Assembly (NCBI RefSeq): GCF_003286085.1
Contig: NW_020825706.1
Coordinates: 4,897,754 to 4,961,753, forward strand
Origin: Drosophila persimilis
Taxonomy: Eukaryota > Arthropoda > Insecta > Diptera > Drosophilidae
Reading direction: 5' to 3'
DNA: 64,000 nucleotides
In this document: positions 24,801 to 35,032 of the stretch, piece after piece
Position numbering within the stretch: position 1 is the first letter of the stretch
How the letters are laid out: each line of letters begins with the position of its first letter
The notes under the pieces: model-generated
Database searches by the model: none
What the model was told of the DNA's origin: nothing
The model's input: the letters and a program-made list of their open reading frames with translations, nothing else
Made by a program: the position numbers and the translations under genes

Positions 24801-26169
24801 CTTGTAACTTCCCAAAGCGTCAGCAATCGGTGGCAGCGACGTCCCCTGGCGAGAGCAGCAGCGACGTCCGTCCTCAGCCGCTATGCAGGCAGTGACGTCC
24901 GGCCTCAGCCTCCAGTGACGCCATCAGAGGCACCGAAAAGCGCGCGAAGCAACGACGAAAGTTAGCAACTGTTATTACTTTCTAACTAACGATCGGCGCA
25001 GAAAAACTAAGGCCATATACCTTAATAAGCAAGCACTACTTTTATTTAATAAGTTAAAAACTAAACTAGTTTGAATGGGTTTAATTCGAAATCGGTAATC
25101 GGTAAAAAGTCTCTATCGCTCTGCCTGGCTCGATATCAACTGGTCCCAACGAAACACAGCCTATTGAGATTTCGCGGTCTTTTTACGAGTGAGTCACTCA
25201 AGAAAGAGAGAACGAAGTCAAAGCATGCTGGAAGAGAATTACAAGGTGAATGCACGAATAAGATGGCGCCGAAAGACAGCAAGTGTGGTGATGACGTCAT
25301 CTTGTTAATAAAGACACTTGCATCCATATGTAAATGTGTATGGATGTGAACAGATAGTTTAGAGAACTCTTTTCTGAGTGGGGCAGAGAAGCATGCGGAA
25401 CAAACGGACAATTCAATTCATGTTTTCCAAATAGAAATAGAAGGTGAACATGGACATTTGCTCTATTGAGAGAATATATCAAATAACGCAAAAAAATGGA
25501 GCGGCTTTTTTCTCATTTCTTCCATATGTATATTTGGAGTGAAAACATTTTCGTGTCCCCCTCCCTTACTGTAACGGTTAACAAATTGTTTACCAATTGC
25601 CTGGGCCTGGGTGATGCTCTCTCCCTCTTTTTGGCTTGCGGAAAGAGTGAGAGAGCCCCTGGTGTTTAGATTTCGCGGTTTTTTTACAGCCGATTCTCAT
25701 TCTTTCTAAAGGCGTTTATATCACTTTCACACTTGCATTCGCTGGTCCTCTTCCACTCCCTAACCATAACGGGTCATTCAAACAGCTGCATATACACATA
25801 CTATATAATGATTATCTATTTATTTATTTACATATTTATGTTCTTTGCTCTTGCTCTTCCTCTTTGGACAAGTGATATTGCTGGGCATACTGTGTGTCTC
25901 TCTCTATTTAGTCTCTTTGTAGGCAAAGGGACAGATTGATTTGTTAATGTGGGAGGGGTGATTGAACTGAGAGAGGGGCATCCGGGCATCGGGTATCCCT
26001 CTTTTTTGGATAAAGGGGTATTGGTCAGAATGTTGAGGGTAAAACAAAGAAAAAGACATCGCCTGCCAGCAGCTAGGGGGCTTGTAGGGCTTGCATTGCC
26101 GGGTGTTGTTTTTATTTTTTTCAGGGCAGAGAGTTAGAGAGAGAGGGAGATAGAGAGGGCGAACGCATA
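24801..26169. other. Unassigned intergenic DNA
   Basis: No convincing gene. 24830-24925 is GC-rich with a degenerate repeated motif (GCAGCGACGTCC, CAGTGACGTCC, followed by CCTCAGCC). The phrase ATTTCGCGGT plus a T-run occurs at about 25167 and 25670, 500 bp apart in the same orientation, hinting at a repeat internal to an unknown element. The palindrome TGACGTCA is at about 25282. Small open frames here have no recognisable domains. The end (26120-26169) is GA-rich and may be a decayed Helitron start. Confidence 0.5.
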
Positions 26170-27083
26170 GCTGCGTAGCCAGTGCCAATTGTTTTGCTCC
26201 TTTTGGCTATAAAAATGATCCGATCTGATCCAGATTCAGCAATCTCATAGATACGGTCATTCTCTATGATTGTGCCTTTTTAGTTTTCTCGTATCTTTAA
26301 AATTGTGGATGCCACAGATTTTCGCCTTTTGTGGGGGTGGGACGAAATTTCGAGATATACGTTTAATAGGGAGATCTAATAGGAGTGCGGATCCCAAATT
26401 TTGTTAATCTAGCATTAATAGTCTCTGAGATTTGTGGACGCCCCAGATTTTCGTCCTTTGCGGGGGCGGAAGGAGGTGTGCAGTTTTGACACGAAACGGT
26501 CAAGGTCCGATATCACAGGAGCGTGGATACCAAATTTGGTTGCTCTAGCTCTTATAGGTTCTGAGATCCTTGAACTCATATTCTGCAATTGGCAAAACCG
26601 ACCATGAAACCTGTGTGTTAGAGAGAGACAGAGCGAGACTGGCTATAATAATTATACGATCTGATTTAGATTTTACACTCTAGAACATATAGTTATCCCC
26701 TACGATTCTGCGTTTTTAGTTTTCTCGTATCGTCGAAATTGTGGATGCCACAGATTTTCGCCTTTTGTGGGGGCGGAAGTGGGCGGGGCAAAGTTTTGAA
26801 ATATTTTTGGAGCAGTGACATATCACAGAAGTCTGGATCCAAAACATCGTTGCTCTAGCTCTTATAGTCTTTGAGCATTAGGCGCTGAAGGGGACGGACA
26901 GACGGACGGACGGACAGACGGACGGACGGACAGACAGACATGGCTCAATCGACTCGGCTATTGATGCTGATCAAGAATATATATACTTTATGGGGTCGGA
27001 AACGATTCCTTCTGGACGTTACACACATACACTTTTACCACAAATCTAATATACCTCAATACTCATTTTGAGTATCGGGTATA
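26170..27083 (+). mobile_element. DINE-1/ISY-like Helitron, copy b (5' truncated)
   Basis: Matches the other ISY-like copies from GCGTAGCC onward, through the two C.CAGATTTTCG...GGGGGCGGAAG blocks and the GGAC/AGAC microsatellite (about 26890-26940), to the terminal hairpin and GGGTATA at 27083. The first roughly 150 bp (ACGAGGGGGAACG start and first hairpin) are absent or unrecognisable. It is more diverged than the others, hence probably older. Confidence 0.8.
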
Positions 27084-27250
27084 AAAAAATCCAAATAACT
27101 TCTCAGAAAGACAAACCGAAACCGAATAAAACGGAACTGTGAAAATCCCACGCGGTGTGCGCTTCGCAAAAATCGGGCTAAATTAATAGCCGTGCGCCGA
27201 GAAAACTGGCAAGTGCGTATTTGCCGCGCCTCGCCACCAAGTGTCTTTTT
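27084..27250 (+). repeat. Inverted repeat, left arm
   Basis: About 165 bp that are the reverse complement of 31421-31590, with about four differences by eye. It directly abuts the 3' end of ISY copy b. It carries no transposon terminal motif I recognise. Its composition looks like host 5' UTR or promoter DNA, so this may be an inverted duplication of unique sequence. Confidence 0.85.
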
Positions 27251-28226
27251 TTGTTGCAAACCCGTGCGTCACACAGCTCTGCCAGGAGCGAACCACACTC
27301 GTGTCTCCGTGGAAAAGTAGGAAAAACGGTATGTTAAAGTGCCCTGTAGGAAAAAAGTAGATTTTTTCTTAGCCCTCGTGGTTTTGTTGCGCTTCGCCCA
27401 TAGGGCCCTGGCCACGATCGGTAGCCCACCCAGCTCTCACAAAGTTCTGCCCCCCACACAAAACTCCCACGGGAGTACTCTTGACGGGAGTACTCTTCGC
27501 GAGTCTATCTTAGTGTGGGGCCGAGATTGTTTTTCCTCCTCTGGAAATCGTTGGAAAGTCCACCTGCCCGGCTACATAACCTGCACCGGCCATAACCCTT
27601 GCGCCATCCCGCACGGACGCGCATAGAGGGCATAGAGATCACCCCCCCTCTCCGGAGGCGCCGCTAACTCGCTTTCTACGACGGCCTTAAAGGAGCCGCT
27701 ACGGATCCGGACCCAGATTTTGTAGCATAGTGTAGCTTTAATTGTCATTTTCTTTGGTTCCTTCTGAACCCTTATAGGCCTATGTAACTTTCATTAACGC
27801 TGCGTCACAGTCATACCTCGATAGCCGTGCAAGTGAAAGTTCCCAAAACTAAATTTATTGTGTTGAATGGAGAAAGAAAAACTTAATCCTAGCGATCACC
27901 CGCCCTCATTTACCAATCACCCTCCGACCAGGGCACACATTAACCTTGTTTCCACAGCTCCACAACGAAAGGCGCCTTTCCGCGAGGGACCACTGTATTG
28001 AAACTGTAAGTGACCCAATTTCATTGTTCTCTTTTGCGCCTGAATTCGTAAAATCTTAAAGGCATGCGCAGCGGCCAGCCGCTGCTGATAAGAGAGCGCA
28101 ACTCTTGCGTTCCCCAGCTTTTCGTTCTCGTCGTTGCCAATTCTGCTTTAAGCTTGCGTGCTCGCTTTCCATGCATTCTTGTAATGCATTGAAACGTAGC
28201 CGACAAATACACTAAACAACAAAAAA
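27251..28226. other. Unassigned segment inside the inverted repeat
   Basis: No gene recognised. A possible splice donor (AACG/GTATGTTA) lies at about 27328, and a 13-bp duplication CGGGAGTACTCTT at about 27471 and 27485. A stretch at 27806-28000 begins CAGTCATACCTCGA and ends GCGAGGGACCACTG, weakly like pogo/Tigger-type termini. Small open frames have no recognisable domain. Confidence 0.4.
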
Positions 28227-29268
28227 ACGAGGGGGAACGTTGTGAGTTGCTGCGGACACCGCAACTCTACGGTTATACCCGATACTAAGTCAGTATGGCT
28301 CTCCTCCGGCAGACGCCGCTAATATTTGCGTAGCCACTGCAAATTGATTTGTTCCTTTTGGCTATAAAAATGATCTGATCTGATCTGATCCAGATTCAGC
28401 AATCTAATAGATATGGTCATTATCTATGATTCTGCGTTTTTAGTTTTCTCAAATCTGCAATATTGTGGATGCAACAGATTTTCGTCCTTTGTGGGGGCGG
28501 AAGGGGGTGGGGCGAAATTCTGAGATATACGTTTTATAGTGACATCTTAATGGAGTGTGTGTACCAAATTTGGTTACTCTAGCCTTAATAGTCTCTGAGA
28601 TTTGTGGTTGCCTCAGATTTTCGTCCTTTGCGGGGGCGGAAGGGGGTGTGGCGAAATTTGGACAGGAAACGGTCAAGGTCCGATATCACAGGAGTGTGGA
28701 TACCAAATTTGGTTGCTCTGGCTTTTATAGGTTCTGAGATCCTTGAACTCATATTTTGCAATTGGCAAAACCGACCATGAAACCTGTGTGTTAGAGTGAG
28801 ACAGAGCGAGAAAGAGTGAAATTGTTTTCGTGATTCTGGCTGTAATAATTAAACGATCTGGTTCAGATTTTGCACTCTAGAAGATATAGTCATCTTCTAC
28901 GATTCTGCGTTTTTAGTTTTCTCGTATCGTCAAAATTGTGGATGCCACAGATTTTCGCCCTTTGTGGGCGGGGCAAAGTTTTGAAATATTTTTGGAGCAG
29001 TGACATATCACAGAAGTCTGGATCCAAAACATCGTTGCTCTAGCTCTTATAGTCTTTGAGCATTAGGCGCTGAAGGGGACGGACAGACGGACAGACGGAC
29101 GGACGGACAGACGGACAGACAGACATGGCTCAATCGACTCGGCTATTGATGCTGGTCAAGAATATATATACTTTATGGGGTCGGAAACGATTCCTTCTGG
29201 ACGTTACACACATCCACTTTCACCACAAATCTAATATACCCCAATACTCATTTTGAGTATCGGGTATA
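28227..29268 (+). mobile_element. DINE-1/ISY-like Helitron, copy c (first of triplet)
   Basis: Complete ends: ACGAGGGGGAACG start, GAGTTGC...GCAACTC hairpin, an inner TTATACCCGATACT that is the inverted form of the terminal AGTATCGGGTATAA, the GGAC/AGAC microsatellite, and the terminal hairpin ATACTCATTTTGAGTAT. About 80 bp including the GAGAGAGACAGA stretch is deleted near 28322. It is followed without a spacer by copy d. Confidence 0.88.
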
Positions 29269-30349
29269 ACGAGGGGGAACGTTGTGAGTTGCTGCGGACA
29301 CCGCAATTCTGCACTTATACCCGATACTCAGTCAGTATGGCTCTCCTCCGGCAGACGGCGCTAATATTAAACGAAACGACAAAGAGTGTGTGCGAGAGAG
29401 ACAGAAAATCAGTCTGAGCGTGACGTCGGGCGCTGCGTAGCCATTGCAAATTGATTTCTTGCTTTTGGCTACATAAATGATCCGATCTGATTCAGATTCA
29501 GCAACCGCATAGATATGGTCGTTATCTATAATTCTGCGTTATTAGTTTTCTCGAATGTGCAATATTGTGGATGCAACAGATTTTCGTCCTTTGTGGGGGC
29601 GGAAGGGAGTGGGGCGACATTTTGAGATATACGCTTTATAGTGAGATCTAACAGGAGTGCGGATACTAAATTTGGTTACTCTAGCCTTAATAGTCTCTGA
29701 GATTTGTGAAATTTGTGTGGCGAAATTTTGAAAGAAACTCGTCTCGGTCCGATATATTAGGAGTGTGGATACCAAATTTGGTTGCTCTAGCTTTTATAGT
29801 CTCTGAGATCTAGGCGCTAATGTTTTACTTTAAGCAAAGCCGGCTATGCTAAGTGTGTGTTAGAGAGAGACAGGGCGAGAAAAAATTAAATTGTTTTCTT
29901 GATGCTGGCTATAATAATAATACGATCCAATTCAGATTCTGCAGTCTAAAAGATGTGGTCATTCTCTACGATTCTGCGTTTTTAGTTTTCTCGTATCGTC
30001 GAAATTGTGGATGCCACAGATTTTCGCCCTTTGTGGGGGCGGAAGTGGGCCTGGCAAAGTTTTGAAATATTTTTGGAGCAGTGACATATCACAGAAGTCT
30101 GGATCCAAAACATCGTTGCTCTAGCTCTTATAGTCTTTGAGCATTAGGCGCTGAAGGGGACGGACAGACGGACAGACGGACGGACGGACAGACGGACAGA
30201 CAGACATGGCTCAATCGACTGGGCTATTGATGCTGGTCAAGAATATATATACTTTATGGGGTCGGAAACGATTCCTTCTGGACGTTACACACATCCACTT
30301 TCACCACAAATCTAATATACCCCAATACTCATTTTGAGTATCGGGTATA
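29269..30349 (+). mobile_element. DINE-1/ISY-like Helitron, copy d (middle of triplet, chimeric)
   Basis: Complete element abutting copies c and e. Its first roughly 700 bp match copy e almost base for base (one A/T difference seen near 29472). Its last roughly 270 bp match copy c (for example GATGCTGGTCAAG and CACTTTCACC) and not copy e. It is therefore a hybrid. It carries GAGAGAGACAGA at about 29394. Confidence 0.88.
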
Positions 30350-31420
30350 ACGAGGGGGAACGTTGTGAGTTGCTGCGGACACCGCAATTCTGCACTTATA
30401 CCCGATACTCAGTCAGTATGGCTCTCCTCCGGCAGACGGCGCTAATATTAAACGAAACGACAAAGAGTGTGTGCGAGAGAGACAGAAAATCAGTCTGAGC
30501 GTGACGTCGGGCGCTGCGTAGCCATTGCAAATTGATTTCTTGCTTTTGGCTACAAAAATGATCCGATCTGATTCAGATTCAGCAACCGCATAGATATGGT
30601 CGTTATCTATAATTCTGCGTTATTAGTTTTCTCGAATGTGCAATATTGTGGATGCAACAGATTTTCGTCCTTTGTGGGGGCGGAAGGGAGTGGGGCGACA
30701 TTTTGAGATATACGCTTTATAGTGAGATCTAACAGGAGTGCGGATACTAAATTTGGTTACTCTAGCCTTAATAGTCTCTGAGATTTGTGAAATTTGTGTG
30801 GCGAAATTTTGAAAGAAACTCGTCTCGGTCCGATATATTAGGAGTGTGGATACCAAATTTGGTTGCTCTAGCTTTTATAGTCTCTGAGATCTAGGCGCTA
30901 ATGTTTTACTTTAAGCAAAGCCGGCTATGCTAAGTGTGTGTTAGAGAGAGACAGGGCGAGAAAAAATTAAATTGTTTTCTTGATGCTGGCTATAATAATA
31001 ATACGATCCAATTCAGATTCTGCAGTCTAAAAGATGTGGTCATTCTCTGCGATACTGCGTTTTTGATTTTCTCGTATCTTTAAAAATGTGGTTACCACAG
31101 ATTTTCGTCCTTTGTGGGGGCGGAAGTGGGCGGGGCGAAGTTTTGTAATATTTTTGTAGCAGTGACATATCACAGAATTCTTGATCCAAAATATCGTTGC
31201 TCTACCTTTTAAAGTCTTTGAGCACTAGGCGCTGAAGGGGACGGACAGACGGACGGACGAACAGACGGACAGACAGACATGGCTCAATCGACTCGGCTAT
31301 TGATGCTGATCAAGAATATATATACTTTATGGGGTCGGAAACGATTCCTTCTGGACGTTACACACATCCACTTTTACCACAAATCTAATATACCCCAATA
31401 CTCATTTTGAGTATCGGGTA
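30350..31420 (+). mobile_element. DINE-1/ISY-like Helitron, copy e (last of triplet)
   Basis: Complete element following copy d directly. The 5' part is nearly identical to copy d. The 3' third is more diverged (for example TTGTAGCAGTG and GATGCTGATCAAG). It ends at GGGTA and is followed at once by the right arm of the inverted repeat. GAGAGAGACAGA lies at about 30475. Confidence 0.88.
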
Positions 31421-31590
31421 AAAAAGACACTTGGTGGCGAGGCGCGGCAAATATGCACTTTCCAGTTTTCTCGGCGCACGGCTATTAATTTAGCCCGATT
31501 TTTGCGAAGCGCACACCGCGTGGGATTTTCACAGTTCCGTTTTATTCGGTTTCTGTTTGTCTTTCTGAGAAGTTATTTGGTTTTTTTTCT
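31421..31590 (-). repeat. Inverted repeat, right arm
   Basis: Reverse complement of 27084-27250. It begins immediately after ISY copy e. The pair encloses about 4.2 kb that includes the ISY triplet, so a transcript across the locus could fold back on itself. Confidence 0.85.
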
Positions 31591-32950
31591 TTGGGGTTTT
31601 CTTTGGGGTGCTTACACGTGGTCGATTTAGATATATATTTGCTACCGACGCGGAGATAATTACCGGCGGCACAGATTCAAATTTTCAAAAGAGAACGCTC
31701 TGGTGCTTTGCACTGCTTAAATAAGAGCTTACCGATCTTAATGCTCGGCTTCGAAAGCTCCGTTGCGATGCGCTGCACAGCACTTACGGAAGCTTAGCTC
31801 GGCTGTTCCCTACCTAGAGCTTGCCTGCACCCACCCCAACTATGCTATGCCATGCACCGATAATTGGCCCAAGGTTATTGCATGCGATATACCCGATATG
31901 CAACCGTTACACATTTCCGAACACATCCATTTGCTTCTCTCTGTTCCGAGGCTTGAGGCCAATCTGTTTGCCCATTCGTGTGATACATTTTGCTACACCT
32001 GTTACAAACACCTCCATGAGCACACACCAAAGTTCGAGGCAGGATGAGTAAGAGCCCCGATGCGTTTGCATAAGAAAAGCTCTGAGCAAGAGCATTCTTG
32101 CATTCTTCTTGAACATTCACAAATTTCACACAAAAATGCCATAGGAATTGCACACAGAAATGCCAATCGATCTATTTATACTCAATATATTTACTCGTAT
32201 TTACACAAGGAGCGGTTCAGGAATGTTTGTCAGTACTCGTACTCGTACTCGTATCGAAAGTGTCTAAGCAACAATTTGGCATTATCCACCATAGCCTTAG
32301 CCTGCTTCCGATACGCTCCGATGGCGTGGAGAAAAATCCAATTTTCACAGCTATTTGTTTGCCCGACCCCGACTACCCCGACTATTTTATTCAATGTAGC
32401 CCCTTTTAGGTCACTCATTCATAGACACTCGTTGCAGTGATTATCCAAAAGGTCTCCTCCGCGCCGTCGGTGATCTCCTCACGCGGGCTGAATTTTGTTT
32501 TGATGAGTCGGTGTGAATCGAAGGATCATTAGCCCCATTCTTTTCATCCAACTTATCGTTAATTTCCTTCCTGTTTTGCTGCTCAAAAAACAATTCGATT
32601 CAGCAGCGATCAAACAAAAAAAAAAAATTTAAAAAAAAAATAAAAAAACAGGTCAGCCAGCAACATATCTAATTTGACATGTACTACATGAAACATGGAC
32701 TAATAGGCACAGTAATCTTGTTTGCGATAGCAGAGCACTTTGGCGGTCAAAGAGGTTACTTTTCAGCCCACCAGTCCACCGAGACACCACCCCACCAGAC
32801 CCATTGAACGCCTTGGGCCGCATTACAAATATTTTTGAGTACATTTATGTGTAGATCAAAGTGCATTCTATTAAATTAAACTATTCATGGGTGCCTACTA
32901 TGCCGTTTTTCTCTGTGTGTATCCTCTGTTTTTAAATTTGTAATTTTCAG
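31591..32950. other. Non-repetitive intergenic DNA upstream of the RING-type gene
   Basis: No TE similarity recognised. It has ordinary mixed composition, with A-runs at 32615-32650 and short CTCGTA repeats at 32235-32255. Open frames up to 126 codons overlap on both strands and have no domain. A polypyrimidine tract and acceptor TTTTCAG end at 32950, suggesting an intron in the 5' UTR of the next gene. Confidence 0.5.
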
Positions 32951-33108
32951 GGAACCAGCGTGGCCTTGGAAAACTCGTAACCTTGTGCTCGTACTTTACA
33001 CCAGAGTATCAGTTCACTCTGCAACAACAGGCAATCAGAATTGTTGAATAAAGCACGCACACATACTGTAAAGCCAGGCCGAGGCTGCTGGCCGAAATAC
33101 CCTTCAGA

Positions 33109-34263
33109 ATGTCGAATGCCAACCCCAATGTCAACAACAACGAGCAGCCCCCAGCCGCCAAGAGGCAGCGATTGTCAGATGTTGCAAGTAAAGATGAAAG
33201 TACTTTGAATGAGATTTCGACTACTATGGACAGCAGTGAGGGTGAGGTCGGCGGGTCCTCGGGTGGTGGCGTATCCGATCTTCGTGAGCGACTGCATAAC
33301 ATACTGGTGTGCGTTGTGTGCCGCGAGGTTCCACAACTACACGACTTCTTTCAGTGCAGCCATGGGCATATCATGTGTGAGGACTGCAAGACCGCCGTTC
33401 TGGCTGTTGCCATCTTCAATAAAACGCGTGCCTGCTGCCCCAGTTGTCGATCGCTCATTAGAAACTACGATCAGGAGCAGAATCTAGTGGTGCGCCAGAC
33501 TCTCTGGGAGCTACCCATCAGCTGCCCCAGCTGCAATGACCAGTTCTCAGATAGGAAAGATCTCTCCAGACACTTGGAGTTCGTTTGTGAGGGGCGTGTG
33601 GTTTGCTGCAAGTACCACTGCCTGGGCTGTTCTTGGAAGGGCCCCTACAAGGACAGCGTCTCACATGATTCCGACTGTAGGTTTCCCCAGAAGCAGGGAA
33701 AGGAGATCCTAGATATTCTGCGGCATGTCGAGGACAGGGAGCTTGAGGCCCAAAAGCCCGTGTTGCAGCTCCATCGGGTGCTGAGTGCTAGCCGGGTGGA
33801 ATTTTTCACCTTGAGAATGAAGTGGATACACCGCTCAGAGGGTTTACATCCACGGACCCTCGAGTCTGAGGTAAGGTTTTGGAGAACCAGAACTCGTCTG
33901 CAGCATACCTCTGATGATCTCTTATCCCGATTCCCACAGACGATTCGTGCCTTTGAGGAGTATTGGGTGCTGCGTCTACGTCTGAAAAGAGCTGGGGAAA
34001 AAATCACCGTCAGCGGCCAGCTATTGCTTTCGACTACCCCACGAGTGTCCCTCATGGTCGACCATTTGATCCAGATGCCGCAGAGTGTCTGCAGCGCCAA
34101 GCAGCTGCACGACATCCGCCCGCGTATCTACCGCCATATTTTCGATTCAACCGGCAAGTGCGCAAACCGCCAGGAGCTTCCCTTGGCGGGACCTCAGGCC
34201 CTGTACCGGCTATTTGCCATGACCCGGATCCAGCTCCGTTTGTGGATGTTTTTGCATTATTGA
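33109..34263 (+). CDS. CYHR1/ZTRAF1-family RING and TRAF-type zinc finger protein
   Basis: An uninterrupted 384-codon ORF. After a Ser/Gly-rich N-terminus with a basic KRQR patch, residues 68-113 form a C3HC4-like RING (C68, C71, C83, H85, C90, C93, C110, C113). Residues 139-190 hold two TRAF-type zinc fingers (C139, C142, H155, C160; C171, C174, H186, C190). The C-terminal half keeps the conserved WVLR.R and RPRIYRHIF-type segments of cysteine/histidine-rich protein 1. Family members are cytoplasmic zinc proteins with probable ubiquitin-ligase-like architecture; mouse CYHR1 was reported to bind galectin-3. No intron lies in the CDS, but an acceptor at 32950 suggests a 5' UTR intron. The start context is CAGAATGTCG. 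No canonical AATAAA is seen close downstream. It is the only plausible functional host gene here. Confidence 0.82.
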   Translation: MSNANPNVNNNEQPPAAKRQRLSDVASKDESTLNEISTTMDSSEGEVGGSSGGGVSDLRERLHNILVCVVCREVPQLHDFFQCSHGHIMCEDCKTAVLAVAIFNKTRACCPSCRSLIRNYDQEQNLVVRQTLWELPISCPSCNDQFSDRKDLSRHLEFVCEGRVVCCKYHCLGCSWKGPYKDSVSHDSDCRFPQKQGKEILDILRHVEDRELEAQKPVLQLHRVLSASRVEFFTLRMKWIHRSEGLHPRTLESEVRFWRTRTRLQHTSDDLLSRFPQTIRAFEEYWVLRLRLKRAGEKITVSGQLLLSTTPRVSLMVDHLIQMPQSVCSAKQLHDIRPRIYRHIFDSTGKCANRQELPLAGPQALYRLFAMTRIQLRLWMFLHY

Positions 34264-34299
34264 GCTGACGCTAAAAACCTTTAAATTGTAGTTTAAACC

Positions 34300-34305
34300 T
34301 TTATT
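34300..34305 (-). terminator. Polyadenylation signal AATAAA
   Basis: AATAAA on the minus strand, about 55 bases beyond the stop of the converging small gene at 34360. It supports that gene's orientation and former function. Confidence 0.6.
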
Positions 34306-34359
34306 GGGCACAACATCTTTTGATTTGATTTTTAAATTCGTTGCTTTAGAGCTGCATTT

Positions 34360-34726
34360 TTAGGGTTTGGGCGCCTTCTGGATCTGCTCGTTCACAGCAA
34401 GACCTTCTTCAGCAGCAGCCTTGACCTTATCATGGAAGTCGTGCAGAAGCAATCGAGTAAATTAGGCATACGTTTTTGTCTGGTCTGTTAAGGACGGCTA
34501 GTGTCGGCTATCCTCGTTGAAAAAGTCCTTGACCTTTGCCAGCAGGTCGTTGAGCTGAGCCTCAACTGGCTTGGTGGGCTCCTCACGAGGCACGCGAGCA
34601 CACATGCACACCTGAAAGCAGAGTTACAGTAAAATCACAATCAGTCACTGTTCCTTTTCGACCACTTCTATCTCCACTTACGGCGAACAGGGCGAACAGG
34701 AAGAAGATCAAAGCAATCTTGGCTAT
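34360..34726 (-). pseudogene. Small secreted-peptide gene with intron, inactivated
   Basis: Minus strand, two exons. Exon 1 (34726-34682) encodes a hydrophobic signal-like stretch (AKIALIFFLFALFA) but begins with ATA where a start codon is expected. A GT donor lies at 34681 and an acceptor CAG at 34612. Exon 2 (34611-34360) encodes a short amphipathic, Lys/Glu-rich sequence with motifs NDLLAKVKDFFNED and HDKVKAAAEEG, and ends QKAPKP. Two in-frame stops (TAG at 34498-34500, TAA at 34462-34464) break it. The protein family is not recognised; it looks like a small secreted helical peptide. Sequence after the stops stays in frame, so decay appears recent. Confidence 0.65.
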
Positions 34727-35032
34727 TTTTGGTTTTTAGTTTGTTTTACTGGTGCTGCTCTTTACTGAAGAACGTTGACTTGAGTACTCAAAGCGACAGC
34801 TCGTTTTGCGTCGGAGCCGAGATGAAACCGAGAGCCGGTCTTATCACCGGCGCCACTATCAAGGTCAAGTTTTTAGAAGCGTACGTCCCGGTCCGCTCAG
34901 ATAAGAGAGTGGAGTGAAGTAGAGTGCTCAAAGTAGAGTTATAGACTATGTAGCATACTATGTGGGCATGGAGGACATTTTACTACCCATTTAGAGCTCT
35001 GGCAAATGGTCGAGATAAGAATTTATATTAAA
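34727..35032. other. Unassigned DNA upstream of the small pseudogene
   Basis: Would hold the promoter of the small gene, but no clear TATA box at a convincing distance was found. No TE ends recognised. Confidence 0.4.

Noticed and set aside
26880-26940. CRISPR-like array in the GGAC/AGAC repeats
   Set aside because: This is the microsatellite typical of this Helitron family; there are no spacers, and the genome is eukaryotic.
27806-28000. Possible pogo/Tigger-like MITE (CAGTCATACCTCGA ... GCGAGGGACCACTG)
   Set aside because: Only about 10 of the first 15 terminal bases pair, and a TA target duplication is present on the right side only.
28449-30856. Repeated small frames inside the ISY-like Helitrons
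   Set aside because: They occur in a non-autonomous element family, have no domain, and are duplicated only because the DNA is.
31763-32440. Overlapping open frames of up to 126 codons on both strands
   Set aside because: No domains, biased to chance-like composition, and no start context or splice structure supports them.
32440-32540. Box C/D snoRNA (TGATGA and CTGA present)
   Set aside because: The motifs are in the wrong order and spacing, and no terminal stem was found.
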